This document shows, in pieces, positions 20,620-29,648 of a stretch of DNA of 64,000 nt; the stretch's first letter is position 1; each line of letters begins with the position of its first letter. This DNA comes from a bacterium YEK0313 (lineage in GTDB: Bacteria; Pseudomonadota; Alphaproteobacteria; Rhizobiales; Phreatobacteraceae). The notes beneath the pieces are model-generated. The model did not search any database. It saw only the letters and a list, made by a program, of their open reading frames with translations, and had not been told where the DNA came from. The stretch lies in contig CCMO02000002.1 in the NCBI GenBank assembly GCA_000751295.2, positions 642,501-706,500 on the forward strand. The letters run 5' to 3'. The position numbers and the translations under genes are program-made.

Positions 20620-21114
20620 ATGATGAACGGCAGCCAACAGGATCGCTCGATCGTCGCGCGGCTTTACGCCTTCGCGCTGCGCGAAGCGCCGAAATTCGTG
20701 TCTTTCGGACTGGTCGGCGTCGTCAACGCGCTGGTCAACTACGTGATCACCGTCGGCCTGACCATGGCCGTGCTGGTGCCGCTGGGGCTCGGCGCCTCGG
20801 ATACGGCGCTCGGCGTGATCAAGGCGGTCGGCTGGGCCGTGGCGGTGACCAATTCCTACGTGCTGAACACGCTCACCACCTTCGCCGCCGAGAGCGGCCG
20901 GCGGCTGACCTGGCCGACCTATGGCCGTTTCGTCGCCTCCGGCACGCTCGGCCTGGTGGTCGAGGTCCTGAGCTTCCTCGTCGCCGTGCGCTATCTGCCG
21001 CTGACCATCGCCGCCATCGTGCCGATCGGCTTCGCCTTCGTCACCAACTTCGCCATGACCCGGCTGATCGTGTTTCCCGGACGTGGTCCGAAGAACGACA
21101 GACCGGCCGGCTGA
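20620..21114 (+). CDS. GtrA family lipid-linked sugar flippase
   Basis: A 164-residue protein with four hydrophobic segments and the GtrA/DPMS signature KFVSFGLVGVVNALVNY. GtrA proteins are thought to flip polyprenyl-linked sugars made by a GtrB transferase across the inner membrane. The matching GtrB-like gene starts 124 bases away on the other strand, so the two form a divergent pair. The start at 20620 (ATGATG) fits the usual short N-terminus; longer in-frame starts give an unrelated sequence. Confidence 0.85.
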   Translation: MMNGSQQDRSIVARLYAFALREAPKFVSFGLVGVVNALVNYVITVGLTMAVLVPLGLGASDTALGVIKAVGWAVAVTNSYVLNTLTTFAAESGRRLTWPTYGRFVASGTLGLVVEVLSFLVAVRYLPLTIAAIVPIGFAFVTNFAMTRLIVFPGRGPKNDRPAG

Positions 21115-21138
21115 CCGACCGCGGCGGCGGAATCGGCG

Positions 21139-21885
21139 TCAGGCCGGCCGCCCGGCCGGCGCTTCGTCGCGGCGCACGATCGGACAGGCTCCGCAATAGG
21201 CCTGGCCGGGAATGAGATAGCGGATGCAGCAGACCCGCCGGCGCCGGGCGTTTCCGCCCTCGCCGTAGGTGACCGGCTCGAACAGCGGATTCGGGCGGCC
21301 ATCGCCACGCCTGCGGCTCGCCAGGAGATCGTAGCCCTGGACCACGCCGGGCCAGTCCGGCCCGGTCGCGGCCTCGACACGCTTCAGAGCATGTTCGACA
21401 TAGTTGCCGACATTGCTCCACAGGACGCGCGGGGCGATGCCGGTCGCGGCGGCGAGCGTGGCGATGGCGGGCGCGAGAAAACCGTCGATCAGGCCCGCGA
21501 ACCGTTCGTCGGCCGAACGCGGCGAACAGGCGCCGCCGCCATGGGCGAGCTTCAGCACTTCGGGGCGACCGTCGGTGCCGAGGATCAGGCCGACCTCGCC
21601 GAACCCGGTCGGCAGCGCCCAGTCGGCGAGAAGGTTTGCGGCCAGCACCGGCTCAAGCACGGTTGCGAACAGCCACTTCGACCATAGCGAGGCGATCGCC
21701 CTGACATCCTCGCCCGGATAGGTTTCGCCATAACGGGCGACCAACGTGCGGACGGCCGCCGGATCGCCAAGCGCGACACCGGCAACCGCGCTGCGGGGAT
21801 CGGCCGCGAGGGCGAGCCTCGGCTTCAGGAAGGCGAGGCGCCCGTCCAGCAGTTGTGTCAGGCCATCCGATGCCGGTGTCGCCAC
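21139..21885 (-). CDS. fhuF: siderophore-iron reductase FhuF
   Basis: A 248-residue FhuF-type protein that reduces the ferric iron of hydroxamate siderophores in the cytoplasm. The C-terminus holds the diagnostic CC-x10-C-x2-C cluster motif (CCIRYLIPGQAYCGAC) that binds a [2Fe-2S] centre. The central part (LFATVLEPVLAANLLADW) fits the family. It follows the permease gene by two bases and is the last gene of the siderophore operon, which supports the function. Confidence 0.88.
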   Translation of the reverse strand: MATPASDGLTQLLDGRLAFLKPRLALAADPRSAVAGVALGDPAAVRTLVARYGETYPGEDVRAIASLWSKWLFATVLEPVLAANLLADWALPTGFGEVGLILGTDGRPEVLKLAHGGGACSPRSADERFAGLIDGFLAPAIATLAAATGIAPRVLWSNVGNYVEHALKRVEAATGPDWPGVVQGYDLLASRRRGDGRPNPLFEPVTYGEGGNARRRRVCCIRYLIPGQAYCGACPIVRRDEAPAGRPA

Positions 21886-21887
21886 GG

Positions 21888-23864
21888 TCAGCGTCTCCGC
21901 ATGAGCCAGATGAAATAGGCACCGCCCAGCATGGAGGCCATCAGGCCGGCCGGGATCTGCCAGGGAAAGGCGATGTTACGGCCGAGCCAGTCGGCAGCGA
22001 CCATGACCAGCCCGCCCGACAGGGCGGCGGCGGCAAGCTGCGGGCCCGGACGTTGAAAGCCGATCAGGCGCACGAGATGTGGCGCCATCAGCCCGATGAA
22101 GCTCAAGGGGCCGACCGTCAGCGTCGCAGCCGCGGTCAGCACGGCGGCGAGCAGAAGCAGGACCGGGCGGCTCGGGCTACGCGCAACCCCCAGGGCCTGG
22201 CCGACCGCCGGCCCGAGAGGCAGTATGGCGAGCCAGCGTGCGGTGAGCGGAACGACAATCGCCATCGCGCCGGCGACCAGCCAGGCGATGAGCGCGTCCC
22301 ACGCCGTGATCGCGTAGGTGGAACCCGCCATCCAGCCGAGCAAAAGGGTCGCACGCGGGTCGCCGCTCGACAGCAGCACGGTGACCAGCGCGTTGAGAAT
22401 GGCGGCCAGCGCGAGGCCGGCGAGCAGCATCGGCTCGACCGCATAGGCCGACCGGCGGCTGAGCGCCAGGACCGCGGTCAGCGTCGCAGCCGCGCCGGTG
22501 CTGGCACCGGCCAGCAGGGGCGCCTGGCCGAAGGCGCCGAAGCCCCAGATCACGACCACGAGGCCGAGCGCCGCGCCGGCCGAGACGCCGAGGATTTCAG
22601 GACTGGCCATGGCATTGCCGGTGAGGCGCTGCAGGATGACGCCGGCGGTCGCCAGCATGGCGCCGGCCGCGAGTGCGGCGGCCACGCGCGGCCCGCGCCA
22701 AGGCAGGATCGCCGGCCAGCCGGCCGGTCCGGTCCAGGACCAGCCGTCGGGCGTGCGGCCCAGCGACAGCGCCGCCACGACGGCGAGGCCGAGCAGCACG
22801 ACGAGGAGGACGATCCAGGGCGCCGGACGCGCGATGAAGGCCGAAACGCCGTCCGCGCGCGGCGGCGCGCCGGCCGGCCTGGCGGTCGCGATCAGCCAGA
22901 GCAGCAGCGGCGCGCCAAAAAGAGCGGTGAGCGCCCCGACCGAGACCTCGCGCCCGGGATCGAGCATCTGGACAGCCTGGTCGGCGAGGGCCAGCAGGGC
23001 AGCGGAGAGCAGCGGCGCCCAGAGCAGGCGGTCGCGCAGGCGGCGCGCGCCGGCCCGGCGCGCAATGGCGGGTCCGGCAAGACCAATGAAGGCGATGATT
23101 CCGGCGGCGCTCGCCACCATGGCCGCGAGGACCACGGCCATGGCGATGGCGGCGAGGCGCGTCAGGGCGACGGGAGCGCCGACATTGCGGGCGCCGTCGT
23201 CCTCGAGGTCGGCCAGGGCGAGCGGACGCAGCAAGGCGAGAACGGCCAGCGCGGCCAGAGCCGCGCAGACGACGAGTTGCACCGTCGGCCGCCAGCCGGT
23301 CTGGCTGAGCGAACCGGCCTGCCAGACGAAGAGGTCGCTGAGGGCGGCGTGATGGAACAGCGCGATGGCGGCGTTGAGCGCCCCGAGATAATGGGTCACC
23401 ACGAGGCCGCCGAGCACCACCGCGAAGGGCGGCAGTCCGCGCTTCCAGGCGAGCGAGAGAACCAGCGCCAGAGCCAGGCCGCCGCCGGCGAGCGCCACCG
23501 GCTCCGGCCCGAAGGCGAGGAGCCACGGGGCCCAGAGCAAGGCCGCGCCGAGCGCCAGCTTGGCGCCGGCGAAAACGCCGAGCGTGCCCGGCTCCGCCAG
23601 CGGATTGCGGAGCACCTGCTGGAACAGCGCGCCCGACAGCCCGAGCGCCGCGCCGCAGACGAGGCTCATGGCGAAGCGTGGCAGGAAGCCGTAATGGACC
23701 AGCATTTGCCGGATGTCGGTCGCGGCCGGCGCTGTCAGTGCCGGCCACCACCGGTCGGGCGGCAATTGCAGGGCAAGCCCGCGCAGGAACAGGAGCAGCG
23801 CGGCAAGGCCGAGCAGGCCGGCAAGCACGGCGGGCCGGCGTGCGGATGCCATGCGCTCAGCCAT
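21888..23864 (-). CDS. fhuB: fused FecCD-type iron-siderophore permease FhuB
   Basis: A permease of about 658 residues made of two FecCD halves joined end to end, the same layout and length as E. coli FhuB. Each half shows the block with IAFIGLAGP or LSFIGLMAPHLVR, and each has about ten membrane segments. It moves ferric hydroxamate siderophores across the inner membrane. The start at 23864 overlaps the stop of the binding-protein gene by eight bases; the ATG at 23852 is an alternative. No ATPase gene is found next to it. Confidence 0.92.
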   Translation of the reverse strand: MAERMASARRPAVLAGLLGLAALLLFLRGLALQLPPDRWWPALTAPAATDIRQMLVHYGFLPRFAMSLVCGAALGLSGALFQQVLRNPLAEPGTLGVFAGAKLALGAALLWAPWLLAFGPEPVALAGGGLALALVLSLAWKRGLPPFAVVLGGLVVTHYLGALNAAIALFHHAALSDLFVWQAGSLSQTGWRPTVQLVVCAALAALAVLALLRPLALADLEDDGARNVGAPVALTRLAAIAMAVVLAAMVASAAGIIAFIGLAGPAIARRAGARRLRDRLLWAPLLSAALLALADQAVQMLDPGREVSVGALTALFGAPLLLWLIATARPAGAPPRADGVSAFIARPAPWIVLLVVLLGLAVVAALSLGRTPDGWSWTGPAGWPAILPWRGPRVAAALAAGAMLATAGVILQRLTGNAMASPEILGVSAGAALGLVVVIWGFGAFGQAPLLAGASTGAAATLTAVLALSRRSAYAVEPMLLAGLALAAILNALVTVLLSSGDPRATLLLGWMAGSTYAITAWDALIAWLVAGAMAIVVPLTARWLAILPLGPAVGQALGVARSPSRPVLLLLAAVLTAAATLTVGPLSFIGLMAPHLVRLIGFQRPGPQLAAAALSGGLVMVAADWLGRNIAFPWQIPAGLMASMLGGAYFIWLMRRR

Positions 23865-24747
23865 GGCCGAGCCCGCCCGCCGACAGCCGCGCGGCCAGCT
23901 CGTTGGCAAACCGGACCGCCGAGAAGGGCCCGCCCGCCGGATAGACCACCGGCACCGCCAGGACGCGCCCGGCGCGCACCGCCGGCAACGCGTTCCAGAG
24001 CGGACTGTCGGCGAGCAGCCGCAGGGCGCGTTCCGATTCCGCCCCCCGGTGGAAGTGAATGAGCCCCGCCTCCGGATTGCCGGCGAGCTCCTCGATGCCG
24101 ACGGCGGCATTGCCCCAGGCATTGGTCCGCCCGGTCCAGGCATTGGCGAGCCCGAGCCGGGCGACGACGGCGCCGATCATGCCGTTGCGGCCAAAGACGG
24201 CCATGTGCCGGCCATCCTCCATGAGGCGCGCGACATAGACCGGGGGCTGCCTCCGGCCGGCCAGTGCCGCCCGCCCCGCCTCGAGAGCCTTGTCGGTCCG
24301 CGCGACCCAGCCCGCCGCTTCGGCCTCGCGCCCGACGAGCCGCGCGACCGTCGTGAAGGTCGCGTGCATGTGACCGAGCGGATCGCCTCCGGGTGAGGGC
24401 ATGAGCCAATGAACCGGCGCGACGCGTTCGAGCCGGCTCAGGGAACCGCGCTGCCAGCCGGCCGCAAGGATGAGATCGGGCTTCAGATATTGCAGCAGTT
24501 CGAGATGCGGCTCGTTCAGCGGGCCGAGATCGGCAACCCCGGCGGGAATGGGCGGATCGGCGACGAGACGCCGGTAGAGCGGCGCATTTGCGACGGCGAG
24601 CGGCACGACGCCGAGGGTCAGGAGCATCTCGACGAGTTGCAGGTCGATCACGGCGACGCGCGGCCCGCTGCCGGCAGCGGCGGCCGTCGGCCCGGCGCCG
24701 GCAAGAGCGCCGAAGCCGGCAAGCAGCACGCGTCGCGTCAGCCTCAC
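23857..24747 (-). CDS. fhuD: iron-siderophore periplasmic binding protein FhuD
   Basis: A 296-residue class III binding protein that delivers ferric siderophore to the FhuB permease. The N-terminus (RRVLLAGFGALAGAG) resembles a Tat-type signal with paired arginines. The mature part has the two-lobed family pattern with RVAVIDLQLVEMLLTLG and PHLELLQYLKPDLIL. It overlaps the permease start and begins seven bases after the receptor's stop, so all are co-transcribed. Hydroxamate specificity is inferred from the FhuB/FhuF company. Confidence 0.9.
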   Translation of the reverse strand: MRLTRRVLLAGFGALAGAGPTAAAAGSGPRVAVIDLQLVEMLLTLGVVPLAVANAPLYRRLVADPPIPAGVADLGPLNEPHLELLQYLKPDLILAAGWQRGSLSRLERVAPVHWLMPSPGGDPLGHMHATFTTVARLVGREAEAAGWVARTDKALEAGRAALAGRRQPPVYVARLMEDGRHMAVFGRNGMIGAVVARLGLANAWTGRTNAWGNAAVGIEELAGNPEAGLIHFHRGAESERALRLLADSPLWNALPAVRAGRVLAVPVVYPAGGPFSAVRFANELAARLSAGGLGHG

Positions 24748-24754
24748 CTTCGCC

Positions 24755-27214
24755 TCACCATCGATAGCTGAGGGTGAAGCGGACCGTTCTCGGCTCGCCG
24801 TAGCGGCAGCCGGTAGCCCCGGCGCAGGTCAGGTATTTCTCGTCGAGCAGGTTCCAGGCATTGACCTTGAACTCCATGCCTTTGAGCGCGGGATAGGCCG
24901 CGCCGACATCGTAGGAGAGCATGGCGTCGACGAGCACGCGGCCGGGCACGTCGGCGGCGTAACCCATGATGTTGGCGGAGCTCAGATAGCGGGCGCCGGC
25001 GCCGATCTTCAGGCCGCGCAGGCCGAACGCGGTCAGATCGTAATCGGCCCAGGCCGACAGATTGTGATAGGGCACGACATCGACGCGCTCGCCGATCTCG
25101 CGCGGGTCGTTGCTGCGGGTGACCCGGGCATCGGTATAGGAATAGGCCGCGATCAGGCCGAGCGCCCCGTATTGCGCCCGCGCCTCCAGTTCGAAGCCGC
25201 GCGACCGCGTCTCCCCGGTCTGGACCGAATAGGTGGGGTCGACCGGATCGGGGGTCAGCGCATTGCGCTGGGTGAGCTGGTAGACGGCCGCGCTCAGCAT
25301 CAGATTGGTGCCGGCCGGCTGATAGCGCAGGCCGACCTCGAACTGGTCGCCGCGCGAGGGCTTGAACAGCGTACCGAGCCGGCTGAGGCCGACCCCGACA
25401 TTCGGCGTGAAGGACTGGCTGAAGCTCGCATAGGGGGCGAGCCCGTTGTCGAAGACGTAGACGAGGCCGAGACGGCCGGTGAAGGCGGTGTCGGTCTGGC
25501 TGAACACGGCATTGCCCGGCCGATAGCTGAGCACGTTCGCCTCGGACCAGTCGAACCGGCCGCCGGCCAGGACGATCAGCCGGTCGGCGATCTTCATCTG
25601 GTCCTGGAAATAGATGCCGGTCTGATTGCCGCGATTGTTGGACCCGTTGTCGCGGCCGTAGTTGACGACCGGTATGGCGCCGTAGACCGGCGCATAGATG
25701 TCGGCGAGCGGCGCGACGGTGCCCTGGCGCCGGTGCGTGTCGTAGGTGCGCCGGTAATAGTCGATGCCGATCAGCGCGGTATGCGCGACGGGACCGGTCT
25801 GGAAGCGGGCCTCGAGCGAGGTGTCGGAGGTCAGGCCGGTCGAGCGCTCGGTGCGGTCGCTGACGCCGCGCGTCAGGGTGCGGCCATTGGCGGCGAGCGC
25901 ACCGAAGGTCAGGTAGTTCCAAGTCACGTCGGCCGCGAAATAGCGCAGGCTATGGCGCAGCCGGAACGTGTCGTTGAAGGCGTGATCGAGCATGTAGCCG
26001 ATCATGTAGCTGTCGCTGTCGTAGCGATCGTAGCCCGGCTCGCCGATGAAGAGGTTGCGCGGAATCTGGCCGTTCAGGGTATTGGCCGCCGGCATGGGTG
26101 CGGCAAAGCGCGTACGGATCTGCTGGTAGTTGCCGAGAATGGTGAAGCTCGTCGAGGCGTTCGGGCTGTAGGTCAGCGCCGGCGCGATGTATCGGCGATT
26201 GTCGGGCGTGTGATGGACCCAGTTGTCGCTGTCGCGGATGAGGCCGGTCAGGCGGTACGACCAGGCGCCGTCCTGGGTCAGGGGTCCGCCGAAATCGGCG
26301 GCCAGCTGGCGCCGGCCATAGCTGCCGAGCTCCATCTGCACCTCGCGCAGGGGCGTCGTGGTGGGCCGCTTGGAAATGGCATTGACGAGGCCGCCCGGGC
26401 TGAGCTGGCCATAGAGCACGGAGGCTGCGCCACGCAGCACCTCGATACGTTCGAGGCCATAGGCCTCCTGGCTGCCGTCATAGACGTTGGACTGAAGCTT
26501 CAGGCCGTCGCGCAGCACGCCGAAATTGCCGCCGGCGACATTGAAGCCGCGCACCATGAAGTCATCGGCCATGCGGCTGAAGGCCGGCGACTGGCTGGTG
26601 ACGCCGGGCGTATAGGCGAGCGCCTCGGCCACCGAGCTCGCGCCGGTCGTCACCAGCTGCTCGCGCGTCACCACCGACACCGTCTGTGGCGTCTCGACGA
26701 GCGGCGTCGATGTCCGGGTCGCGGAGCTCGAGGCCGATGCGACATAGCCGCTGACCGCGCCGAACGGACCACTGCCCTGGACGTCGATCGTGTCGAGCGC
26801 GATCGCATCGGACGGCGCGGCGAGCGCCGCGCCGGGCCGCTCGATCGTCACCGTCGCCGCCGTGGTGAAGCGGTAGCTGAGGCCGGTTCCCGCGAGCAGC
26901 CGCTGCAGCGCCTGCTGGCGGGTGAAGGTGCCGGAGAGCCCCCGGCTCGACCGTCCCTCGGTGACCGCCCCGCTATAGACGAGCTGCAGCCCCGAAGCCT
27001 CGGCGAAGCGGTTCAGCGTCTGCGCGAGGGTGCCGGGACCGATCGCATAGGCCCGGGCGCCCCCCGGAACGCTCACCGAGCGCGCCGGCGACGCCGCCTC
27101 TTGCGCGGCAGCCGGCAGGGGGAGAAACGCGGCCGCCGTCGCCAGCAGCCAGGCCGCGCCGGAACGCCGTTGCCGCTTCGCCGCCTCGGCAGCGTCATTC
27201 ACCCCCACATGCAT
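24755..27214 (-). CDS. TonB-dependent siderophore receptor with signalling domain
   Basis: An 819-residue outer-membrane receptor for a ferric siderophore, energised by TonB. After the signal peptide (residues about 20-37, ending AAAQE) comes an N-terminal secretin/TonB (STN) signalling domain (LAQTLNRFAEASGLQLVYS). The plug follows (TPQTVSVVTREQL, then IEVLRGAASVLYGQLSPGG), then the beta-barrel ending in FTLSYRW with the terminal aromatic. The STN domain marks it as a transducer that talks to FecR and the sigma factor encoded upstream. The start at 27214 has GGAGG seven bases upstream. Confidence 0.93.
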   Translation of the reverse strand: MHVGVNDAAEAAKRQRRSGAAWLLATAAAFLPLPAAAQEAASPARSVSVPGGARAYAIGPGTLAQTLNRFAEASGLQLVYSGAVTEGRSSRGLSGTFTRQQALQRLLAGTGLSYRFTTAATVTIERPGAALAAPSDAIALDTIDVQGSGPFGAVSGYVASASSSATRTSTPLVETPQTVSVVTREQLVTTGASSVAEALAYTPGVTSQSPAFSRMADDFMVRGFNVAGGNFGVLRDGLKLQSNVYDGSQEAYGLERIEVLRGAASVLYGQLSPGGLVNAISKRPTTTPLREVQMELGSYGRRQLAADFGGPLTQDGAWSYRLTGLIRDSDNWVHHTPDNRRYIAPALTYSPNASTSFTILGNYQQIRTRFAAPMPAANTLNGQIPRNLFIGEPGYDRYDSDSYMIGYMLDHAFNDTFRLRHSLRYFAADVTWNYLTFGALAANGRTLTRGVSDRTERSTGLTSDTSLEARFQTGPVAHTALIGIDYYRRTYDTHRRQGTVAPLADIYAPVYGAIPVVNYGRDNGSNNRGNQTGIYFQDQMKIADRLIVLAGGRFDWSEANVLSYRPGNAVFSQTDTAFTGRLGLVYVFDNGLAPYASFSQSFTPNVGVGLSRLGTLFKPSRGDQFEVGLRYQPAGTNLMLSAAVYQLTQRNALTPDPVDPTYSVQTGETRSRGFELEARAQYGALGLIAAYSYTDARVTRSNDPREIGERVDVVPYHNLSAWADYDLTAFGLRGLKIGAGARYLSSANIMGYAADVPGRVLVDAMLSYDVGAAYPALKGMEFKVNAWNLLDEKYLTCAGATGCRYGEPRTVRFTLSYRW

Positions 27215-27335
27215 AGGTCCGCCTCCAGATCGATCCCGCGAAGGCACGCGTCATGCTGTGTCGCCGGCCCTTCCACCGGGTTTGACGCGGCCGGCCTGCG
27301 ATCGAGGAGGCCGGCCGGCGGATTTTTTTGAGGCG

Positions 27336-28265
27336 TCAGCGATGCAGCAGGACGAGATAGCGGGTCAGCCGGGTCGAGCGCAGGTTGAGCGAGGCTTCCA
27401 GCGCGTCGAGAACGCGCAGCGGATCGCCGAGATCGAACACGCCGCTGACGAGATGGCCGGAAATGCCGGGATCGCTGATGACGATGCGGCCGGCATGATA
27501 GCGGCCGAGCTCGGCGACGACGCTGCCGAGCGGGCGGTTGACGAAGACCAGCTTGCCGCGCCGCCAGGCGGTCTCCGCATCGGCATCGACGCCATGCACC
27601 GGACCAAGGCCCGCCGCGGCATAATGTACGGCCTCGCCCGCCCTCAGCTCGGCCGCCGCCGGCCGGCCGGCCGGATGGCTCACCGCGACGCGGCTTTCGA
27701 CCACCGTCACGGTGGCGCCATCGCCGTCCAGGCGCACCGCAAAGACGGTGCCGAGCGCACGCGCCGCTCCGCCCGCGGCCGCGACCACGAAGGGCCGGCG
27801 CGGATCGGTCGCGACCTGGAACACCGCCTCGCCGCGCAGCAGCGTGACGCGACGCATGGTGTCGTCATAGCTCGCCGCGACCGCCGAGCCGGTATTGAGG
27901 GTGACCGACGAGCCGTCGTCGAGCCTGACGACGCGTGTCTCGCCGACCGCCGTATAGGCGTCGGCGGCGAGCCGTGTCGGCACGTCCAGGACCTGGGCCG
28001 CAGCGAACGCGGCCGCGAAGAGAACCGCGGCCGCGGCGAGCCGGCGGCCGGGGCGCACCCCGGCGGCGGCGGCCGCACCGCGCGGCAGGCGCGCGAGCTT
28101 CGCCCAGGTCGCGTCCAATTCGTCGAAGGCGGCGCGATGGGCAGGGGATGCCGCGAGCCAGCGCTGGAAGGCGGCTTCGCCCGCCGGGTCCAGGGGACCG
28201 CCGTCGCGCCGGAAATACCATTCCGCCGCCTCGTCGCGAACAGACGGTCTGTCGCCTTCCTTCAT
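27336..28265 (-). CDS. FecR-type anti-sigma regulator
   Basis: A 309-residue inner-membrane regulator of the FecR family that passes the receptor's signal to the sigma factor. The N-terminal cytoplasmic part (residues 10-65, EAAFQRWLAASPAHRAAFDE) is the sigma-binding region. A single membrane segment lies near residue 75. The periplasmic FecR domain (SVTLNTGSAVAASYDD, RRVTLLRGEAVFQV) is followed by an STN-like C-terminus. It lies between the sigma gene and the receptor gene on the same strand, the classic order for surface signalling. Confidence 0.92.
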   Translation of the reverse strand: MKEGDRPSVRDEAAEWYFRRDGGPLDPAGEAAFQRWLAASPAHRAAFDELDATWAKLARLPRGAAAAAGVRPGRRLAAAAVLFAAAFAAAQVLDVPTRLAADAYTAVGETRVVRLDDGSSVTLNTGSAVAASYDDTMRRVTLLRGEAVFQVATDPRRPFVVAAAGGAARALGTVFAVRLDGDGATVTVVESRVAVSHPAGRPAAAELRAGEAVHYAAAGLGPVHGVDADAETAWRRGKLVFVNRPLGSVVAELGRYHAGRIVISDPGISGHLVSGVFDLGDPLRVLDALEASLNLRSTRLTRYLVLLHR

Positions 28266-28385
28266 CGATCCCGCCGTTGGTCCTCAAGGAATCACCGCCC
28301 GCAAGACGGCCGGCGCGGTGATAGCACGCCTTGCCCGATATGACGGACGAGACCGCGGGAACGGGAGGTCGGCGCGCGGGAAATC

Positions 28386-28895
28386 TCAGCGCGCCGCGTC
28401 GAGCCGCTTCATGCAGTGCAGCGTCGCGTAACGCAGGTGCTTCTCCACCATGTTGCGCGAAATCCCCATCCGCGCGGCGATGGCGGCATGGTCGAGGTCC
28501 TCAAAGCGGCGAAGCTCGAAGCATTCGCGGCAGCGCGGCGGCAGCTCGGCAATGGCGCTTGCAAGCACCGCCAGCTCCTGCTTGGCGGCAAGCTGGCGTT
28601 CGGCATCCGGCGCATCATCGGCCCGGTCGGCCACCGCATCGGCCGGCACCATCGCCTTCGACCGCACCTGCTCGCGGCGCCAGTGGTCGATCACCAGGCG
28701 GCCGACGATGCGGTAGAGAAAAGCGCGGGGATTGCCGACCTGGCGGCCATCCGTGCTGGCGAGCCTCAGGCAGGCCTCCTGGACGAGGTCCTCCGCGGTT
28801 GCGGCATTGCCGACCTTGCGGCGCGCATAGGCACGCAGTTCACCACAATGGCGCGCGACGACCTCGGACAGCGAAGGGAAGACCAGTTCCGACAT
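28386..28895 (-). CDS. FecI-type ECF RNA polymerase sigma factor
   Basis: A 169-residue ECF sigma factor with region 2 (NAATAEDLVQEACLRLAS, NPRAFLYRIVGRLVIDHWRR) and region 4 (LPPRCRECFELRRFEDLDH, then the helix-turn-helix AIAARMGISRNMVEKHL). It is expected to direct RNA polymerase to the TonB receptor operon when the siderophore binds its receptor. FecR lies 120 bases downstream. Iron control is suggested by a putative ICE-like box upstream. No strong ribosome-binding site precedes the ATG at 28895. Confidence 0.92.
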   Translation of the reverse strand: MSELVFPSLSEVVARHCGELRAYARRKVGNAATAEDLVQEACLRLASTDGRQVGNPRAFLYRIVGRLVIDHWRREQVRSKAMVPADAVADRADDAPDAERQLAAKQELAVLASAIAELPPRCRECFELRRFEDLDHAAIAARMGISRNMVEKHLRYATLHCMKRLDAAR

Positions 28896-28946
28896 CAGGA
28901 CATTTCAGGCCAGACTTTCGTCCGCCCCGCGCGGGTGGACCGCGAC

Positions 28947-28975
28947 CCTATACGACGCCGTGAAAAGAGCTGCAA
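28947..28975 (-). promoter_or_regulatory. putative promoter of the FecI-type sigma gene
   Basis: On the minus strand TTGCAG (28975-28970) and TATAGG (28952-28947) are separated by exactly 17 bases and lie about 50 bases before the sigma gene start. Each box matches the sigma-70 consensus only partly, so this is a prediction from reading. Confidence 0.4.
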
Positions 28976-28984
28976 TCTCAATAG

Positions 28985-29001
28985 TTTAAATAGATTCTAA
29001 G
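28985..29001. promoter_or_regulatory. AT-rich imperfect palindrome, possible Irr (ICE-like) box
   Basis: TTTAAATAGATTCTAAG stands ten bases upstream of the predicted -35 box of the sigma gene. Its right half ATTCTAA matches the half-site of the rhizobial iron control element bound by Irr, and the left half lacks one base. The placement at an iron-uptake locus supports the idea, but binding is not shown. Confidence 0.35.
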
Positions 29002-29124
29002 GTAGCCATGGCGCGCCGGGCGGCGCGGTGCTCGCGCGGGCGGGAGCCGCGGCCGGCCTTGCCGTGGCGCGCGACGCGCCGTATCCGGCATGGCGAGGCC
29101 AAGCGAACAGGACACGAGCGGCGC

Positions 29125-29616
29125 ATGAGCATGGAGACCCCGGCGCTCAGCTTCGCGCCCTTTGAAGACGACGAGGCGGTGCGCGCCGTCATCGACGGCT
29201 TCCTGACCCGGACCCTGCCAGCCGCGGCCTGGAGCCACCAGGCCCATCTCGCCGTCGGTCTCTGGCATGTCGAAACGGCGGGCGAACAGGCCGCCAGCGA
29301 CCTGCTCGCCGACCGGATCCGACGCTACAACGTAGCGGTCGGCACGCCCAACAACGACATGCGCGGCTACCACGACACGGTGACGCGCTACTACGTCTGG
29401 GCCGCCGCCCGCTATCTGGAAGCCGTCGCATCCCTGCCGCTGGCCGCGCGAACCAACGGCTTCGTCGAAAGCCCGTTCGGCGCGAAGCAGGGCATTTTCC
29501 ATTTCTGGAGCCGCGATGTGCTGTTCTCGGTCGCGGCGCGCCGGGCCTATCTTCCGCCCGACCTGCGGCCCCTCGATGGCGCGGCGCTCAGGGCCGCCAT
29601 GGCCGCCCTCACCTGA
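29125..29616 (+). CDS. conserved hypothetical protein
   Basis: A 163-residue soluble protein that I cannot assign. Striking conserved-looking pieces are WSHQAHLAVGLWHV, ADRIRRYNVAVGT, and GYHDTVTRYYVWAA, with several histidines that could bind a metal, and a C-terminal stretch (FWSRDVLFSVAARRAYLPP). I recall similar proteins of unknown function in many bacteria. The start at 29125 has GAG upstream; a longer frame from 29008 begins with an Arg-rich stretch unlike a protein start. It may be co-transcribed with the thioesterase 32 bases downstream. Confidence 0.68.
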   Translation: MSMETPALSFAPFEDDEAVRAVIDGFLTRTLPAAAWSHQAHLAVGLWHVETAGEQAASDLLADRIRRYNVAVGTPNNDMRGYHDTVTRYYVWAAARYLEAVASLPLAARTNGFVESPFGAKQGIFHFWSRDVLFSVAARRAYLPPDLRPLDGAALRAAMAALT

Positions 29617-29648
29617 CCGACCACCCCGAGCCCGCCGCGAGACCTGCC

